Assembly (NCBI GenBank): GCA_902363555.1
Contig: CABJAM010000004.1
Coordinates: 3,778 to 67,777 of the forward strand
DNA: 64,000 bases
Direction: 5' to 3'
DNA from: Lachnospiraceae bacterium
Lineage (GTDB): Bacteria > Bacillota > Clostridia > Lachnospirales > Lachnospiraceae
Made by a program: the position numbers and the translations under genes. Positions 43,187-51,154 of the stretch are shown here, piece after piece. The notes under the pieces were generated by a model. It ran no database searches, was not told where the DNA came from, and saw only the letters and a program-made list of their open reading frames with translations. The stretch's first letter is position 1. The number at the start of each line of letters is the position of its first letter.

Positions 43187-44056
43187 ATGTTCTTACAACT
43201 GATTATTTCAGGGGTGCTTCTGGGCGGCGTTTACGCATTACTTGGGATTGGACTGTCTTTGATCTTCGGTGTTTCAAAGTTTACCAATTTCGCCCACGGT
43301 GATTTTGTTATGTGCGGTATGTATATTGCATTCAGTGCATTTACCGCCTTCAGCCTGAGTCCTTACTTTTCATGGCCCATAGTGATCATCATTGCAGTTA
43401 TCCTTGGAAGTATTGTCTTTTTCTTTGCAAGGTTTACCATAGGAAAACCGGGAGTCAATCAGATTTTATTTACGCTTGGATTGTCCATGGTCCTGAGGAA
43501 TATTGCACTGTTATTTTACAAAGCGGACTATAAAAGTATTCCAAGTGATACGAAAAGCTTTGCCATCGGGAAGGTTTATATATCCATGGATATGCTGATC
43601 ATATTTATCATCGCCGTGGTTATAACCATTGCATTCCTGCTGTTTCTTAAATACACCAACACCGGCCGGGCGATGCGGGCCGTGGGGGATGACCGGAATG
43701 CCAGCTACCTCATGGGCATATCCGTGGGAAGGATCGACTGGATCACCTTCTGTCTGGGAACGACGCTGGCCTGCATTGCCGGAGGTCTTTTGATGACCGT
43801 TTATCCGACAACGCCGACCATTGGTTCCAGCTTTAACCTGATCGCCTGGGTTATCGTGATCCTCGGCGGTCTGGGCCATCTCCAGGGGGCGTTAATAAGC
43901 GCGGTGCTTATCGGTGTCTGTGAAAATATCAGCGGCTTTTATCTTGGGGCGGATATGCGCCAGGCCGTTTACTTTATACTCTTTATCATCGTTTTGGTAT
44001 TCCGGCCCCAGGGTCTGTTTGCCGGATTGGGAATGAAGAAGGTGAAACGCACATGA
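43187..44056 (+). CDS. livH: Liv-type ABC permease (LivH)
   Basis: A permease of 289 residues with about eight hydrophobic segments. The N-terminal GVLLGGVYALLGIGLSLIFGV and the GRAMRAVGDDRNASYLMGI loop are LivH signatures; the end reads VLVFRPQGLFAGLG. It overlaps livM by four bases (ATGA). Confidence 0.92.
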   Translation: MFLQLIISGVLLGGVYALLGIGLSLIFGVSKFTNFAHGDFVMCGMYIAFSAFTAFSLSPYFSWPIVIIIAVILGSIVFFFARFTIGKPGVNQILFTLGLSMVLRNIALLFYKADYKSIPSDTKSFAIGKVYISMDMLIIFIIAVVITIAFLLFLKYTNTGRAMRAVGDDRNASYLMGISVGRIDWITFCLGTTLACIAGGLLMTVYPTTPTIGSSFNLIAWVIVILGGLGHLQGALISAVLIGVCENISGFYLGADMRQAVYFILFIIVLVFRPQGLFAGLGMKKVKRT

Positions 44057-45090
44057 AAAAATTAATGACAAATAAAAAATACAGAGACTACGTGATCCTG
44101 GGCATTGTTCTTGTGCTGTTCCTTCTCGGGCTGTTTGTGGATAACCGTTTTTATCTGGACGTGCTTATATCCATCGTATATTTTGCAGTGCTGTCCTGTG
44201 CATGGAATATCATGTGCGGCTATGTGGGCGAATTATCTCTGGGCCATGTTGCTTTTCTTGGCCTGGGCCAGTATACGTGTGTACTTTTGTACACACGGCT
44301 GGGCCTGTCACCGTGGGTTGGAATGTTTTTGGGGAGTGCGGTAGCCATGCTGCTGGCATTTTTCGTGGGCGTTTTGTCCTTGCGGCTCAAGGGGCCGTTC
44401 TTTACACTCTCGACCATCGCTCTGGCCACGGTGCTGCAGATTTTTGCGGTGAAGCTGGACGGGCTTACCAATGGGGCAGCCGGTGTGACGATCCCTTATG
44501 AAACTGGCTTTATGCGGATGATTTTTGAGGGGTATAAGCCGATTTATATTTTACTGCTGATTTTACTGGCCATTGTCGTCCTTGTAACGATTTATATTAA
44601 TCATTCAAAGCTGGGCTCCAACCTGATCGCGATCCGTGAAAATGATACGGCGGCGGCATCCCTTGGCGTCAATGTGTTCCGCAATAAGGTTATTGCCCTG
44701 CTGATCAGTGCATTTTTTACAAGTATTGCCGGATGTATCTATGCACAGTATGTTCTGTTCATCGACCCGGTGGGCGCTTTTAATACGACGATTTCTGAGA
44801 AAACAGCCATTCTTACACTGATAGGCGGCTCAGGCACCGTATTTGGTCCGGTAATCGGAAGTGTGATTATGACACCGCTGGAAATCTGGCTGAGGACCGT
44901 GCTCGGCAGTACGTATCAGGGCGCTTATTTGATCATTTACGGTGTGATTCTTATTTTTGTTATCCTCGTCATACCCAAAGGGATTATGGGTACGGTGAAC
45001 CAGATGATTTCCAAACGGCGGACGAAAAAGCTGGAAAGCCAGGTGATTGCCGACGCAGGTTTGAAAACCGAAAGTAAAGGAAGTGTTTAA
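44053..45090 (+). CDS. livM: Liv-type ABC permease (LivM)
   Basis: The second permease, 345 residues, with about nine hydrophobic segments. AWNIMCGYVGELSLGHVAFLGLGQY and LIAIRENDTAAASLGVNV are LivM signatures. It completes the transporter. The next gene, an acyl-CoA dehydrogenase, starts two bases later, so transport and acyl-CoA chemistry are on one transcript. Confidence 0.92.
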   Translation: MKKLMTNKKYRDYVILGIVLVLFLLGLFVDNRFYLDVLISIVYFAVLSCAWNIMCGYVGELSLGHVAFLGLGQYTCVLLYTRLGLSPWVGMFLGSAVAMLLAFFVGVLSLRLKGPFFTLSTIALATVLQIFAVKLDGLTNGAAGVTIPYETGFMRMIFEGYKPIYILLLILLAIVVLVTIYINHSKLGSNLIAIRENDTAAASLGVNVFRNKVIALLISAFFTSIAGCIYAQYVLFIDPVGAFNTTISEKTAILTLIGGSGTVFGPVIGSVIMTPLEIWLRTVLGSTYQGAYLIIYGVILIFVILVIPKGIMGTVNQMISKRRTKKLESQVIADAGLKTESKGSV

Positions 45091-45092
45091 AC

Positions 45093-46235
45093 ATGGCAGT
45101 TTTATTATCGGAACGGGAGAAGCAGATTTTTGAAGAGGCAAAGGCATATGCTCTGGAGTATATTGCCCCTTATGCCGCCCAGTGGGAGGTGGATGGCGTC
45201 CTGGACAAGGACGCTGTCAGAAATATTGCGGATCATGGCTATTTTGGCGTAGGCTGTCCGAAGGCGCTGGGCGGCCGGGAATATAATTATCTGGAAACAG
45301 CCCTGACCTATGAGGGGCTGGCTCACGGGGACGGCGGCTTCGCCTTTTTCGTACAGCTCCACAATAATATTACGTGGGACATGGTGGAGTTTTATGATAC
45401 AAGTGATGAGGTCCGGGCGCTGCTGCCGGATATGGTGGCAGGAAGGAAGCTGACGGCCTATGCACTCACCGAGGAAGATGCCGGGAGCGACCCGGCCATG
45501 TCCAAAAGCTATGCAAGGCTCTGCGAGGACGGCTACCATGTGTTTGGTGAAAAGACATGGATATCCAATTGCATGGACGCCGATTACTTTACGGTAATCG
45601 TCCACAATGAAACCGAGGGTGGCATGGTGATCCTGCTCATGGAGCGGGGAACAAAGGGCTTTGAGATTTGTGAAAACCGACGGCGGCTGGGCGGGAACGC
45701 CATGACCTGCGGAACGATCCGCTTTGATGATGCCGTGGTTCCTATATCCCGCTGTATGTCCAAAAACGGTTTAAAGCAGGCGTTAAGTGATATCAACGTG
45801 GCCCGTATATTTGTACCGGCCATCGGGATTGGTATGGCTCAGCACGCGCTGGATATTACGATGAAACGTCTGGCCGTCCGGGAAACCTTTGGACAGCCGG
45901 TCATTAAAAATCAGGCCATACAATTTAAGCTGGCGGAGCTTTCGGCCAAGCTGGAGGCAGCCCGGTGGCTCGTATATCATGTGGCCTCTCAGATGGATGC
46001 CGGTGAAAATATACCGGTGCCGGCGGCTATGGCCAAGCTGCTTGGCCCCAACACGGTTTGGGAGGTCGTCACAGAATGTGCACAGCTATTTGGTGCCGCC
46101 GGATTTGCTTATAATTCAGAAATATCCAGATGCGTCAATATGGCGCGGACAATGAAGATCATGGACGGCTCCACGGAGGTGCAGCAGATCGTCATTGGCC
46201 GGGCTCTGGCTAAGACCGCTCTTAAAAGTGTTTAA
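45093..46235 (+). CDS. Acyl-CoA dehydrogenase family protein with Asp at the usual base position
   Basis: A FAD enzyme of 380 residues. It shows AYALTEEDAGSDPAMSK (substrate/FAD loop) and the C-terminal helix pattern ending MKIMDGSTEVQQIVIGRAL. In relatives the last motif reads YEGT, whose Glu abstracts the alpha proton; here it is MDGS, so an Asp occupies that position. This is seen directly and could mean altered chain-length or substrate geometry, a base elsewhere, or reduced activity. It is only distantly similar to the first dehydrogenase (36375). It lies between the Liv transporter and the CoA-transferase, so it probably acts on the transported acid after CoA activation. Confidence 0.85.
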   Translation: MAVLLSEREKQIFEEAKAYALEYIAPYAAQWEVDGVLDKDAVRNIADHGYFGVGCPKALGGREYNYLETALTYEGLAHGDGGFAFFVQLHNNITWDMVEFYDTSDEVRALLPDMVAGRKLTAYALTEEDAGSDPAMSKSYARLCEDGYHVFGEKTWISNCMDADYFTVIVHNETEGGMVILLMERGTKGFEICENRRRLGGNAMTCGTIRFDDAVVPISRCMSKNGLKQALSDINVARIFVPAIGIGMAQHALDITMKRLAVRETFGQPVIKNQAIQFKLAELSAKLEAARWLVYHVASQMDAGENIPVPAAMAKLLGPNTVWEVVTECAQLFGAAGFAYNSEISRCVNMARTMKIMDGSTEVQQIVIGRALAKTALKSV

Positions 46236-46253
46236 TCAGGAGATGTGGAAGGT

Positions 46254-47828
46254 ATGTATAAATTAGTAACAGTGGAGGAGGCTGCGGCGCTTATCAGGGA
46301 TGGGGAAACCATAGCGTTTAACGGCTTCGGGTCCATGGGGTTTCCGGAGCAGATCGCTCTGGCTGTGGGTGAACGTTTTACAAAGACCGGATCACCGCGG
46401 GGGATGACCTTTTTAGCCCATGCCGGCCAGGGCGTCTGGCAAAAGGGGCGCATGGTGGAAAATATGTGTCAGCCGGGGATGGTGGATTGTCTGATTGGCG
46501 GACATATCACGCCCATGGTAAATTTATGTGAGCAGATTTCGGACAATGCCATTGAGGGCTATAATTTTCCCATGGGTATCATGTCGCATTTAATGCGGGC
46601 CACGGCGGGCCGCAAGCCTGGGATTTTGACAAAAATAGGCCTGGGAACCTTTATCGACCCGCGCTTTGGCGGGGGCGCTCTTAATGAACGCTCCAGGCGT
46701 AAGCTTGTGGAGCTGATGGAAATTGACGGCGAAGAATATTTATTTTATAAGGCGCTAAAACCGACCTGTACGATTCTTCGGGGAACAACGGCGGATCCGG
46801 AAGGGAATATTACTCTGGAGAAGGAGGCGCTTTACAGCGACGCTTATTCCACCGCTCTGGCCGTCAAGGCCTGCGGCGGAACGGTCATCTTTCAAGTGGA
46901 GCGGCTGTCCGCTGTGCCTGCGGACCCAAGAAAAGTGAAGATTCCAGGGATTCTCGTGGATTACATCGCAGTTGTACCGGAGCAGTGGATGTCTGTGATC
47001 ACGCCCTACAATCCAGCCTATATCGGGGAATGGCATATGCCGGAGGAACAGGTTCCTGCCATGATCGAGGATATTAAGGAAAAAGGCACCAAGGCCGGAA
47101 GAAAGCGGGAGAGAAATCAGCTCCACGAACTCATTGCCCGCAGAGCGGCCATGGAGCTGGCGGACGGAGCCATTATCAATCTGGGTATCGGTATTCCGGA
47201 AATGATTCCTCAGGCAGCTAAGGATATGGGGCTGGATATGAAATATACGCTCACGGTGGAGGGCGGCGTCATCGGCGGTACGCCCGCGCCCAGCTTTGAT
47301 TTTGGCTGTGCCGTGAACCCGGAAGTTATACAGGACATGGCGCTGCAGTTTGATCTGTATGACAGCGGATGCCTGGATGCCACTTTTGTGGGGGCTATGC
47401 AGATCGACTGCCGGGGCAATGTCAATGTGAGCAAGACCGGCGACAAGGTTATCGGTGTGGGCGGCTTTACAAACCTGACACAGTCGGCAAAAAAGGTCGT
47501 CTACTGCTTTCCGTTTACTGCCGGAGGGCTGCAGGTGGATGTGTCTGACCGAGGCATTTCGGTTGTCCAGGAAGGAAGATTCCGGAAGTTTTGCAGCCAT
47601 ATCGATCAGATCAGCGCCAGCGGCGATGTAGCTATGCGCGCCGGCCAGGAGGTGCTTTATATTACTGAGCGGTGTGTTTTCCGGCTTGTTGAGGGCGGGA
47701 TCATGCTGACGGAGATCGCCGATGGGATTTCCCTGGAGGATGATATTCTGGCAAATATGGATTTCCGGCCGATGATCGCGGAGTCATTAAAGACGATGGA
47801 ATTTGGGGGAGATCTGGCAGACGAATAG
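46254..47828 (+). CDS. Acyl CoA:acetate/propionate CoA-transferase (family I)
   Basis: A fused alpha-beta CoA-transferase of 524 residues, the length of YdiF/propionate CoA-transferase. The alpha part has VTVEEAAALIRDGETIAFNGFGSMGFPE; the beta part has INLGIGIPEMIPQ, the catalytic Glu at about 336 in YTLTVEGGVIGGTPAP, and GVGGFTNLTQSAKKV. It moves CoA from a donor such as acetyl-CoA to a carboxylic acid without spending ATP. ATG 46254 was chosen over GTG 46245 because AGGAG (46238-46242) is too near the GTG. It ends the liv-acd-CoA-transferase operon at a strong terminator. Confidence 0.9.
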   Translation: MYKLVTVEEAAALIRDGETIAFNGFGSMGFPEQIALAVGERFTKTGSPRGMTFLAHAGQGVWQKGRMVENMCQPGMVDCLIGGHITPMVNLCEQISDNAIEGYNFPMGIMSHLMRATAGRKPGILTKIGLGTFIDPRFGGGALNERSRRKLVELMEIDGEEYLFYKALKPTCTILRGTTADPEGNITLEKEALYSDAYSTALAVKACGGTVIFQVERLSAVPADPRKVKIPGILVDYIAVVPEQWMSVITPYNPAYIGEWHMPEEQVPAMIEDIKEKGTKAGRKRERNQLHELIARRAAMELADGAIINLGIGIPEMIPQAAKDMGLDMKYTLTVEGGVIGGTPAPSFDFGCAVNPEVIQDMALQFDLYDSGCLDATFVGAMQIDCRGNVNVSKTGDKVIGVGGFTNLTQSAKKVVYCFPFTAGGLQVDVSDRGISVVQEGRFRKFCSHIDQISASGDVAMRAGQEVLYITERCVFRLVEGGIMLTEIADGISLEDDILANMDFRPMIAESLKTMEFGGDLADE

Positions 47829-47835
47829 TAAAAGG

Positions 47836-47882
47836 AACAGCCATACAGCTTGATGATTTCGGGAGCTGTATGGCTGTTTTAA
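47836..47882 (+). terminator. Strong terminator between the CoA-transferase and mutS2
   Basis: ACAGCCATACAGCT (47837-47850) and AGCTGTATGGCTGT (47864-47877) are perfect 14-base arms, extended by an A-T pair, and followed by TTTAATTTT. The converging mutS2 gene ends three bases beyond, so the hairpin may stop both. Confidence 0.92.
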
Positions 47883-47884
47883 TT

Positions 47885-50263
47885 TTAGTCCTTAAATTCC
47901 ACGACTGTAACGCCAACGCCGCCCTCGCCAAATTCGCCCAGGCGGTAGGACTTGATATGGCTGGCCTTGCGCAGCTTCTGATGAACGGCATTTTTTAGTG
48001 CTCCGGTGCCCCGGCCGTGGATGATGGTCACCTGCTTTAAATGGGCCAGATAGGCGTCATCCAGATACTTATCCACCTCCGGGAGTGCTTCGTCCACAGT
48101 TTTGCCGATGATGTTCAGGCTGGTGGAAATGGCGGCGGATTTGGACATTTTGATTTTACCGGCGCCGGTCTTGTTCAGGTTTGGAGCCTTGATGACTTCC
48201 TCATCCAGCAGCTCCAGATCCTTTATGGATACCCGGGATTTGAGGATGCCCATCTGGACCATAAGATTTCCCTTGGCGTCCACGTCGGAAACGACAATGC
48301 CCTTGATTCCCATGCTGCGGACCATGACGCTGTCGCCGGGTTTCACATCGCCTGGCTTTAAGTTGGTCTTTTTGCCATTGGATTCCAGGGTGAGATGGGT
48401 GCTGACGCTGTTCAGCTTTTCCCGGACCGCGCTGCGCTTTTGCTCCATGGCCTTGCCGGAAATATTGCCGGCGGCCAGCTTGTTCATATCCCGTATAGTC
48501 TGGTCGGCAAAGTCCTTGGCTTCCTGGAGCACGGTGCGGGCCTGTTCATTGGCTTCCCGCAAAATCCGCTCTTTTTGCTGAGCCAGGTTTTCCTGCTTTG
48601 TTTCCAATTGCTTTTTCAGCGCGGAAACCTCTTCTTTGTATTTTTCGATTTCTTCCCTCTCAGTTTCAATGGTCTTGCGGCTGCTTTCCAGGTCGGTCAG
48701 CAGATCTTCAAAATCCTGGTCGGCTTTGTCCATGTTTTTGTGGGCGTCCTTGATGATGAACTCGGGCAGGCCCAGCTTTTTGGAGATGGCAAAGGCGTTG
48801 CTCTTGCCGGGAACGCCGATGAGCAGCCGGTAGGTGGGGCTTAATGTGGCCACGTCAAATTCGCAGCAGGCATTGCAGGCCCCCTTCTGGGAGAGGGCGA
48901 AAACCTTCAGCTCGCTGTAATGGGTAGTGGCCATGGTGGTCACGCTGCGGATCAGGAAGTTTTTTAATATGGCAATGGCCAGAGCCGCGCCCTCGGTGGG
49001 GTCGGTGCCGGCGCAGAGCTCATCCAGCAGCACGAGACTGCGGTAGTTGGATTCGTTGAGTATTTTTACAATGTTGGTCATATGGGAGGAGAAGGTACTG
49101 AGGCTTTGCTCAATACTCTGCTCGTCACCGATGTCCGCAAAGACTTCCTCAAATACGGCCAGCTCGGAGTTGTCAAAGGCCGGGATATGCAGGCCGGCCT
49201 GACCCATGAGGGTGAACAGGCCAATGGTTTTTAAGGAGACGGTCTTACCGCCAGTGTTGGGGCCGGTGATGATGAGCAGCTTGAAATCTCTGCCCATGGT
49301 AATGTCTATGGGAACGACCTTTTTCTTATCAAGCAGCGGATGACGCGCTTTTTTTATGTGGATATATCCGTTTTCGTTAAATTTGGGCTCGCTTCCGCTG
49401 TAAATACGGGAGAGTCCGGCTTTGGCAAAGATGAAATCCAACTGGGTCAGCACCGTGACGTTGCTGCTAAGCTCCTCGGTAAATTCGCCGGCCCGGGCGG
49501 AAAGCTCGGCCAGGACCTTTTCGATTTCTTCTTTTTCTTTGACCTCCAGCTCGCGCAGGTCATTGTTCAGCTTCACCACGGCCATGGGCTCGATGAACAG
49601 AGTGGACCCGGAGGACGACTGGTCATGGATCATACCCTGGACCTGGCTGCGGTATTCCGCTTTCACCGGAAGGCAGTAGCGGCCGTTGCGCATGGTGATG
49701 ATGTTGTCCTGGAGCTTCGCCCCCACACTCTGGGAGTTGACCATGGAGTTTAACTGGGTGCGGATGCGGTCATTGGTGAGACGGATGCTGCGCCGCACCG
49801 ATTTCAGGGCGGGGCTGGCGTCGTCGGCAATCTCCTCCTCGGAGATGATGCACCGCTTGATTTCATTGTTCAGAGGGCTTAAAGGTTCTAGGACGGAAAA
49901 CATGGCGTCTAGACTGTCCTGTGGGGTGTCGGCATTTTCCTGGCGGGAATAAGCCTTGACCCGAAGGGCCACGTCCAGACATGCCGAAAGCGCCAGAAGC
50001 TCGGGGATGTTTAAGGTGGAGCCCACCTTCAGCCGGAGCAGGGAGCCGCGAATGTCCTTTAGCCCGGAAAAGGAGATGCTTCCCTTGGCGTAGATCCGCG
50101 TCAGGGCGTCGCTGGTCTCCATCTGGGTCCGGCAGATTTCGCCCAGGTCCGTGGAGGGCATGAGCTTTTTACATAAATCCTTGCCCATGGGAGAGCTGGC
50201 GCACTCAGTAAGCTTCTCGATGATTTTATTATATTCTAATATTCGGAGTGCTTTTTCATTCAT
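47885..50263 (-). CDS. mutS2: Endonuclease MutS2
   Basis: A MutS-family protein of 792 residues. It has the core and clamp regions, the ATPase with Walker A ITGPNTGGKTVSLKTIG (about residues 330-346), and Walker B LVLLDELCAGTDPTEGAAL. A coiled-coil stretch (about 520-610, rich in Glu, Lys and Gln) is followed by the C-terminal Smr nuclease domain, IIHGRGTGALKNAVHQKL. MutS2 limits recombination and, in Firmicutes, also resolves collided ribosomes. ATG 50263 was chosen because AGGTG lies nine bases upstream; a GTG at 50275 overlaps that site. It has its own region upstream and converges on the CoA-transferase operon. Confidence 0.94.
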   Translation of the reverse strand: MNEKALRILEYNKIIEKLTECASSPMGKDLCKKLMPSTDLGEICRTQMETSDALTRIYAKGSISFSGLKDIRGSLLRLKVGSTLNIPELLALSACLDVALRVKAYSRQENADTPQDSLDAMFSVLEPLSPLNNEIKRCIISEEEIADDASPALKSVRRSIRLTNDRIRTQLNSMVNSQSVGAKLQDNIITMRNGRYCLPVKAEYRSQVQGMIHDQSSSGSTLFIEPMAVVKLNNDLRELEVKEKEEIEKVLAELSARAGEFTEELSSNVTVLTQLDFIFAKAGLSRIYSGSEPKFNENGYIHIKKARHPLLDKKKVVPIDITMGRDFKLLIITGPNTGGKTVSLKTIGLFTLMGQAGLHIPAFDNSELAVFEEVFADIGDEQSIEQSLSTFSSHMTNIVKILNESNYRSLVLLDELCAGTDPTEGAALAIAILKNFLIRSVTTMATTHYSELKVFALSQKGACNACCEFDVATLSPTYRLLIGVPGKSNAFAISKKLGLPEFIIKDAHKNMDKADQDFEDLLTDLESSRKTIETEREEIEKYKEEVSALKKQLETKQENLAQQKERILREANEQARTVLQEAKDFADQTIRDMNKLAAGNISGKAMEQKRSAVREKLNSVSTHLTLESNGKKTNLKPGDVKPGDSVMVRSMGIKGIVVSDVDAKGNLMVQMGILKSRVSIKDLELLDEEVIKAPNLNKTGAGKIKMSKSAAISTSLNIIGKTVDEALPEVDKYLDDAYLAHLKQVTIIHGRGTGALKNAVHQKLRKASHIKSYRLGEFGEGGVGVTVVEFKD

Positions 50264-50368
50264 TATATATATCACCTGTGATTTTCTATTTTGCTGATCA
50301 TAAAATATTGTAACCTATTTGGGGATAAAAGGGAAGGGCCAGAAAACAGGATTTATGGAAATGATTTT

Positions 50369-50435
50369 ATGGAAAGTAAGCTTGACATTTTGCTGACGCA
50401 TGCTATAATGGGGGTATGGAAAGTATACTTTCCAT
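50369..50435 (+). promoter_or_regulatory. Promoter and operator of the Xre/membrane-protein operon
   Basis: TTGACA (50382-50387) and TATAAT (50404-50409) are 16 bases apart. The perfect palindrome ATGGAAAGTATACTTTCCAT (50416-50435) covers the expected start site, and a half site ATGGAAAGTA (50369-50378) lies just before the -35. This is a textbook autorepression arrangement for a small Xre regulator. Confidence 0.8.
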
Positions 50436-50451
50436 AAGGAAGGAGGAAGCT

Positions 50452-50652
50452 GTGAAAAATCGATTGGAACAATTACGAAAGCAACGAGGTATTAAGCAGG
50501 AAGATTTAGCTTCCGCTCTGGAGGTGTCCCGCCAGACGATTGGTTCTTTGGAAAATGGACGATACAACCCTTCCATTCAGCTTGCTTTTAAGATTGCGAA
50601 ATATTTTGGAATGCTTATTGAAGACATTTTCATTTATGAGGAGGAAGAATGA
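50452..50652 (+). CDS. Small Xre-family HTH regulator (YozG-like)
   Basis: A DNA-binding protein of 66 residues, nearly all one Xre HTH: LRKQRGIKQEDLASALEVSRQTIGSLENGRYNPSIQLAFKIAKYF in order, ending in an acidic tail. GTG 50452 was chosen because AGGAGG (50441-50446) lies five bases upstream; a longer frame begins within the operator at 50416. The following gene encodes a four-helix membrane protein, a common pair in Firmicutes where the small Xre protein controls the pair. It probably binds the palindrome 50416-50435. Confidence 0.9.
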   Translation: MKNRLEQLRKQRGIKQEDLASALEVSRQTIGSLENGRYNPSIQLAFKIAKYFGMLIEDIFIYEEEE

Positions 50653-50653
50653 T

Positions 50654-51067
50654 ATGAAAAGTAAAGACGGTATGAAAAGTAAAAAGGTAATATGGTATCT
50701 GGGCTATGTTGTTGCCCTGGGGATCGTGCTGCTCATCGTATTGACGGATTTTCCCAATGTGGTGGATATCGCTTTGTGTTTTACATTTGCAGTTGTATTT
50801 GCGGTTTCCCATGTAAACCTTTTTCAAGAGAAAATGTTGAAAACCGATAAGGATTATAAAATCAATGTTATGGATGAACGCAACATTGCTATTAAGGAAA
50901 AAGCAGGGAATGCTGCCAATATGATAAATACCTTACTCCTGGGAGCTGCCACCATGATTTTTATAGCCATGAACTATATTGTGCCGGCTGTTATACTTGG
51001 CGTAGTGGTGTTGATTCAGCCAGTGATACTGCTGGTGGTAAGTCAGGTGATCGAAAAGAAAATGTAG
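50654..51067 (+). CDS. Four-helix membrane protein of the Xre pair
   Basis: A hydrophobic protein of 137 residues with four predicted helices: about 12-30, 35-58, 88-106 and 110-132. A charged loop between helices two and three (KDYKINVMDERNIAIKEKAGNAAN) contains the conserved DERN-x8-KA pattern of DUF2178-like proteins. The function is unknown. ATG 50654 follows the Xre stop by one base, with GAGGAAGAA as ribosome site. An imperfect hairpin of the GTAACAG/GTTACGG type follows its stop at 51070-51090. Confidence 0.78.
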   Translation: MKSKDGMKSKKVIWYLGYVVALGIVLLIVLTDFPNVVDIALCFTFAVVFAVSHVNLFQEKMLKTDKDYKINVMDERNIAIKEKAGNAANMINTLLLGAATMIFIAMNYIVPAVILGVVVLIQPVILLVVSQVIEKKM

Positions 51068-51154
51068 CTGTTACGGAGCGGAACCGTTAAAAAAAGTGTC
51101 GTGGAAGATGAATGCAGTGGAACAATGCCTGTAAAATGTAAGGGGAGGTAACGT

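Noticed and set aside
46755..47600. Minus-strand ORF of 281 codons inside the CoA-transferase
   Set aside because: His-rich shadow of a clear CoA-transferase with catalytic motif; no plausible start region.
51070..51090. Rho-independent terminator after the Xre membrane protein
   Set aside because: The run after the imperfect stem is of A on the plus strand, so it would not terminate that operon; it fits the palindrome family better.
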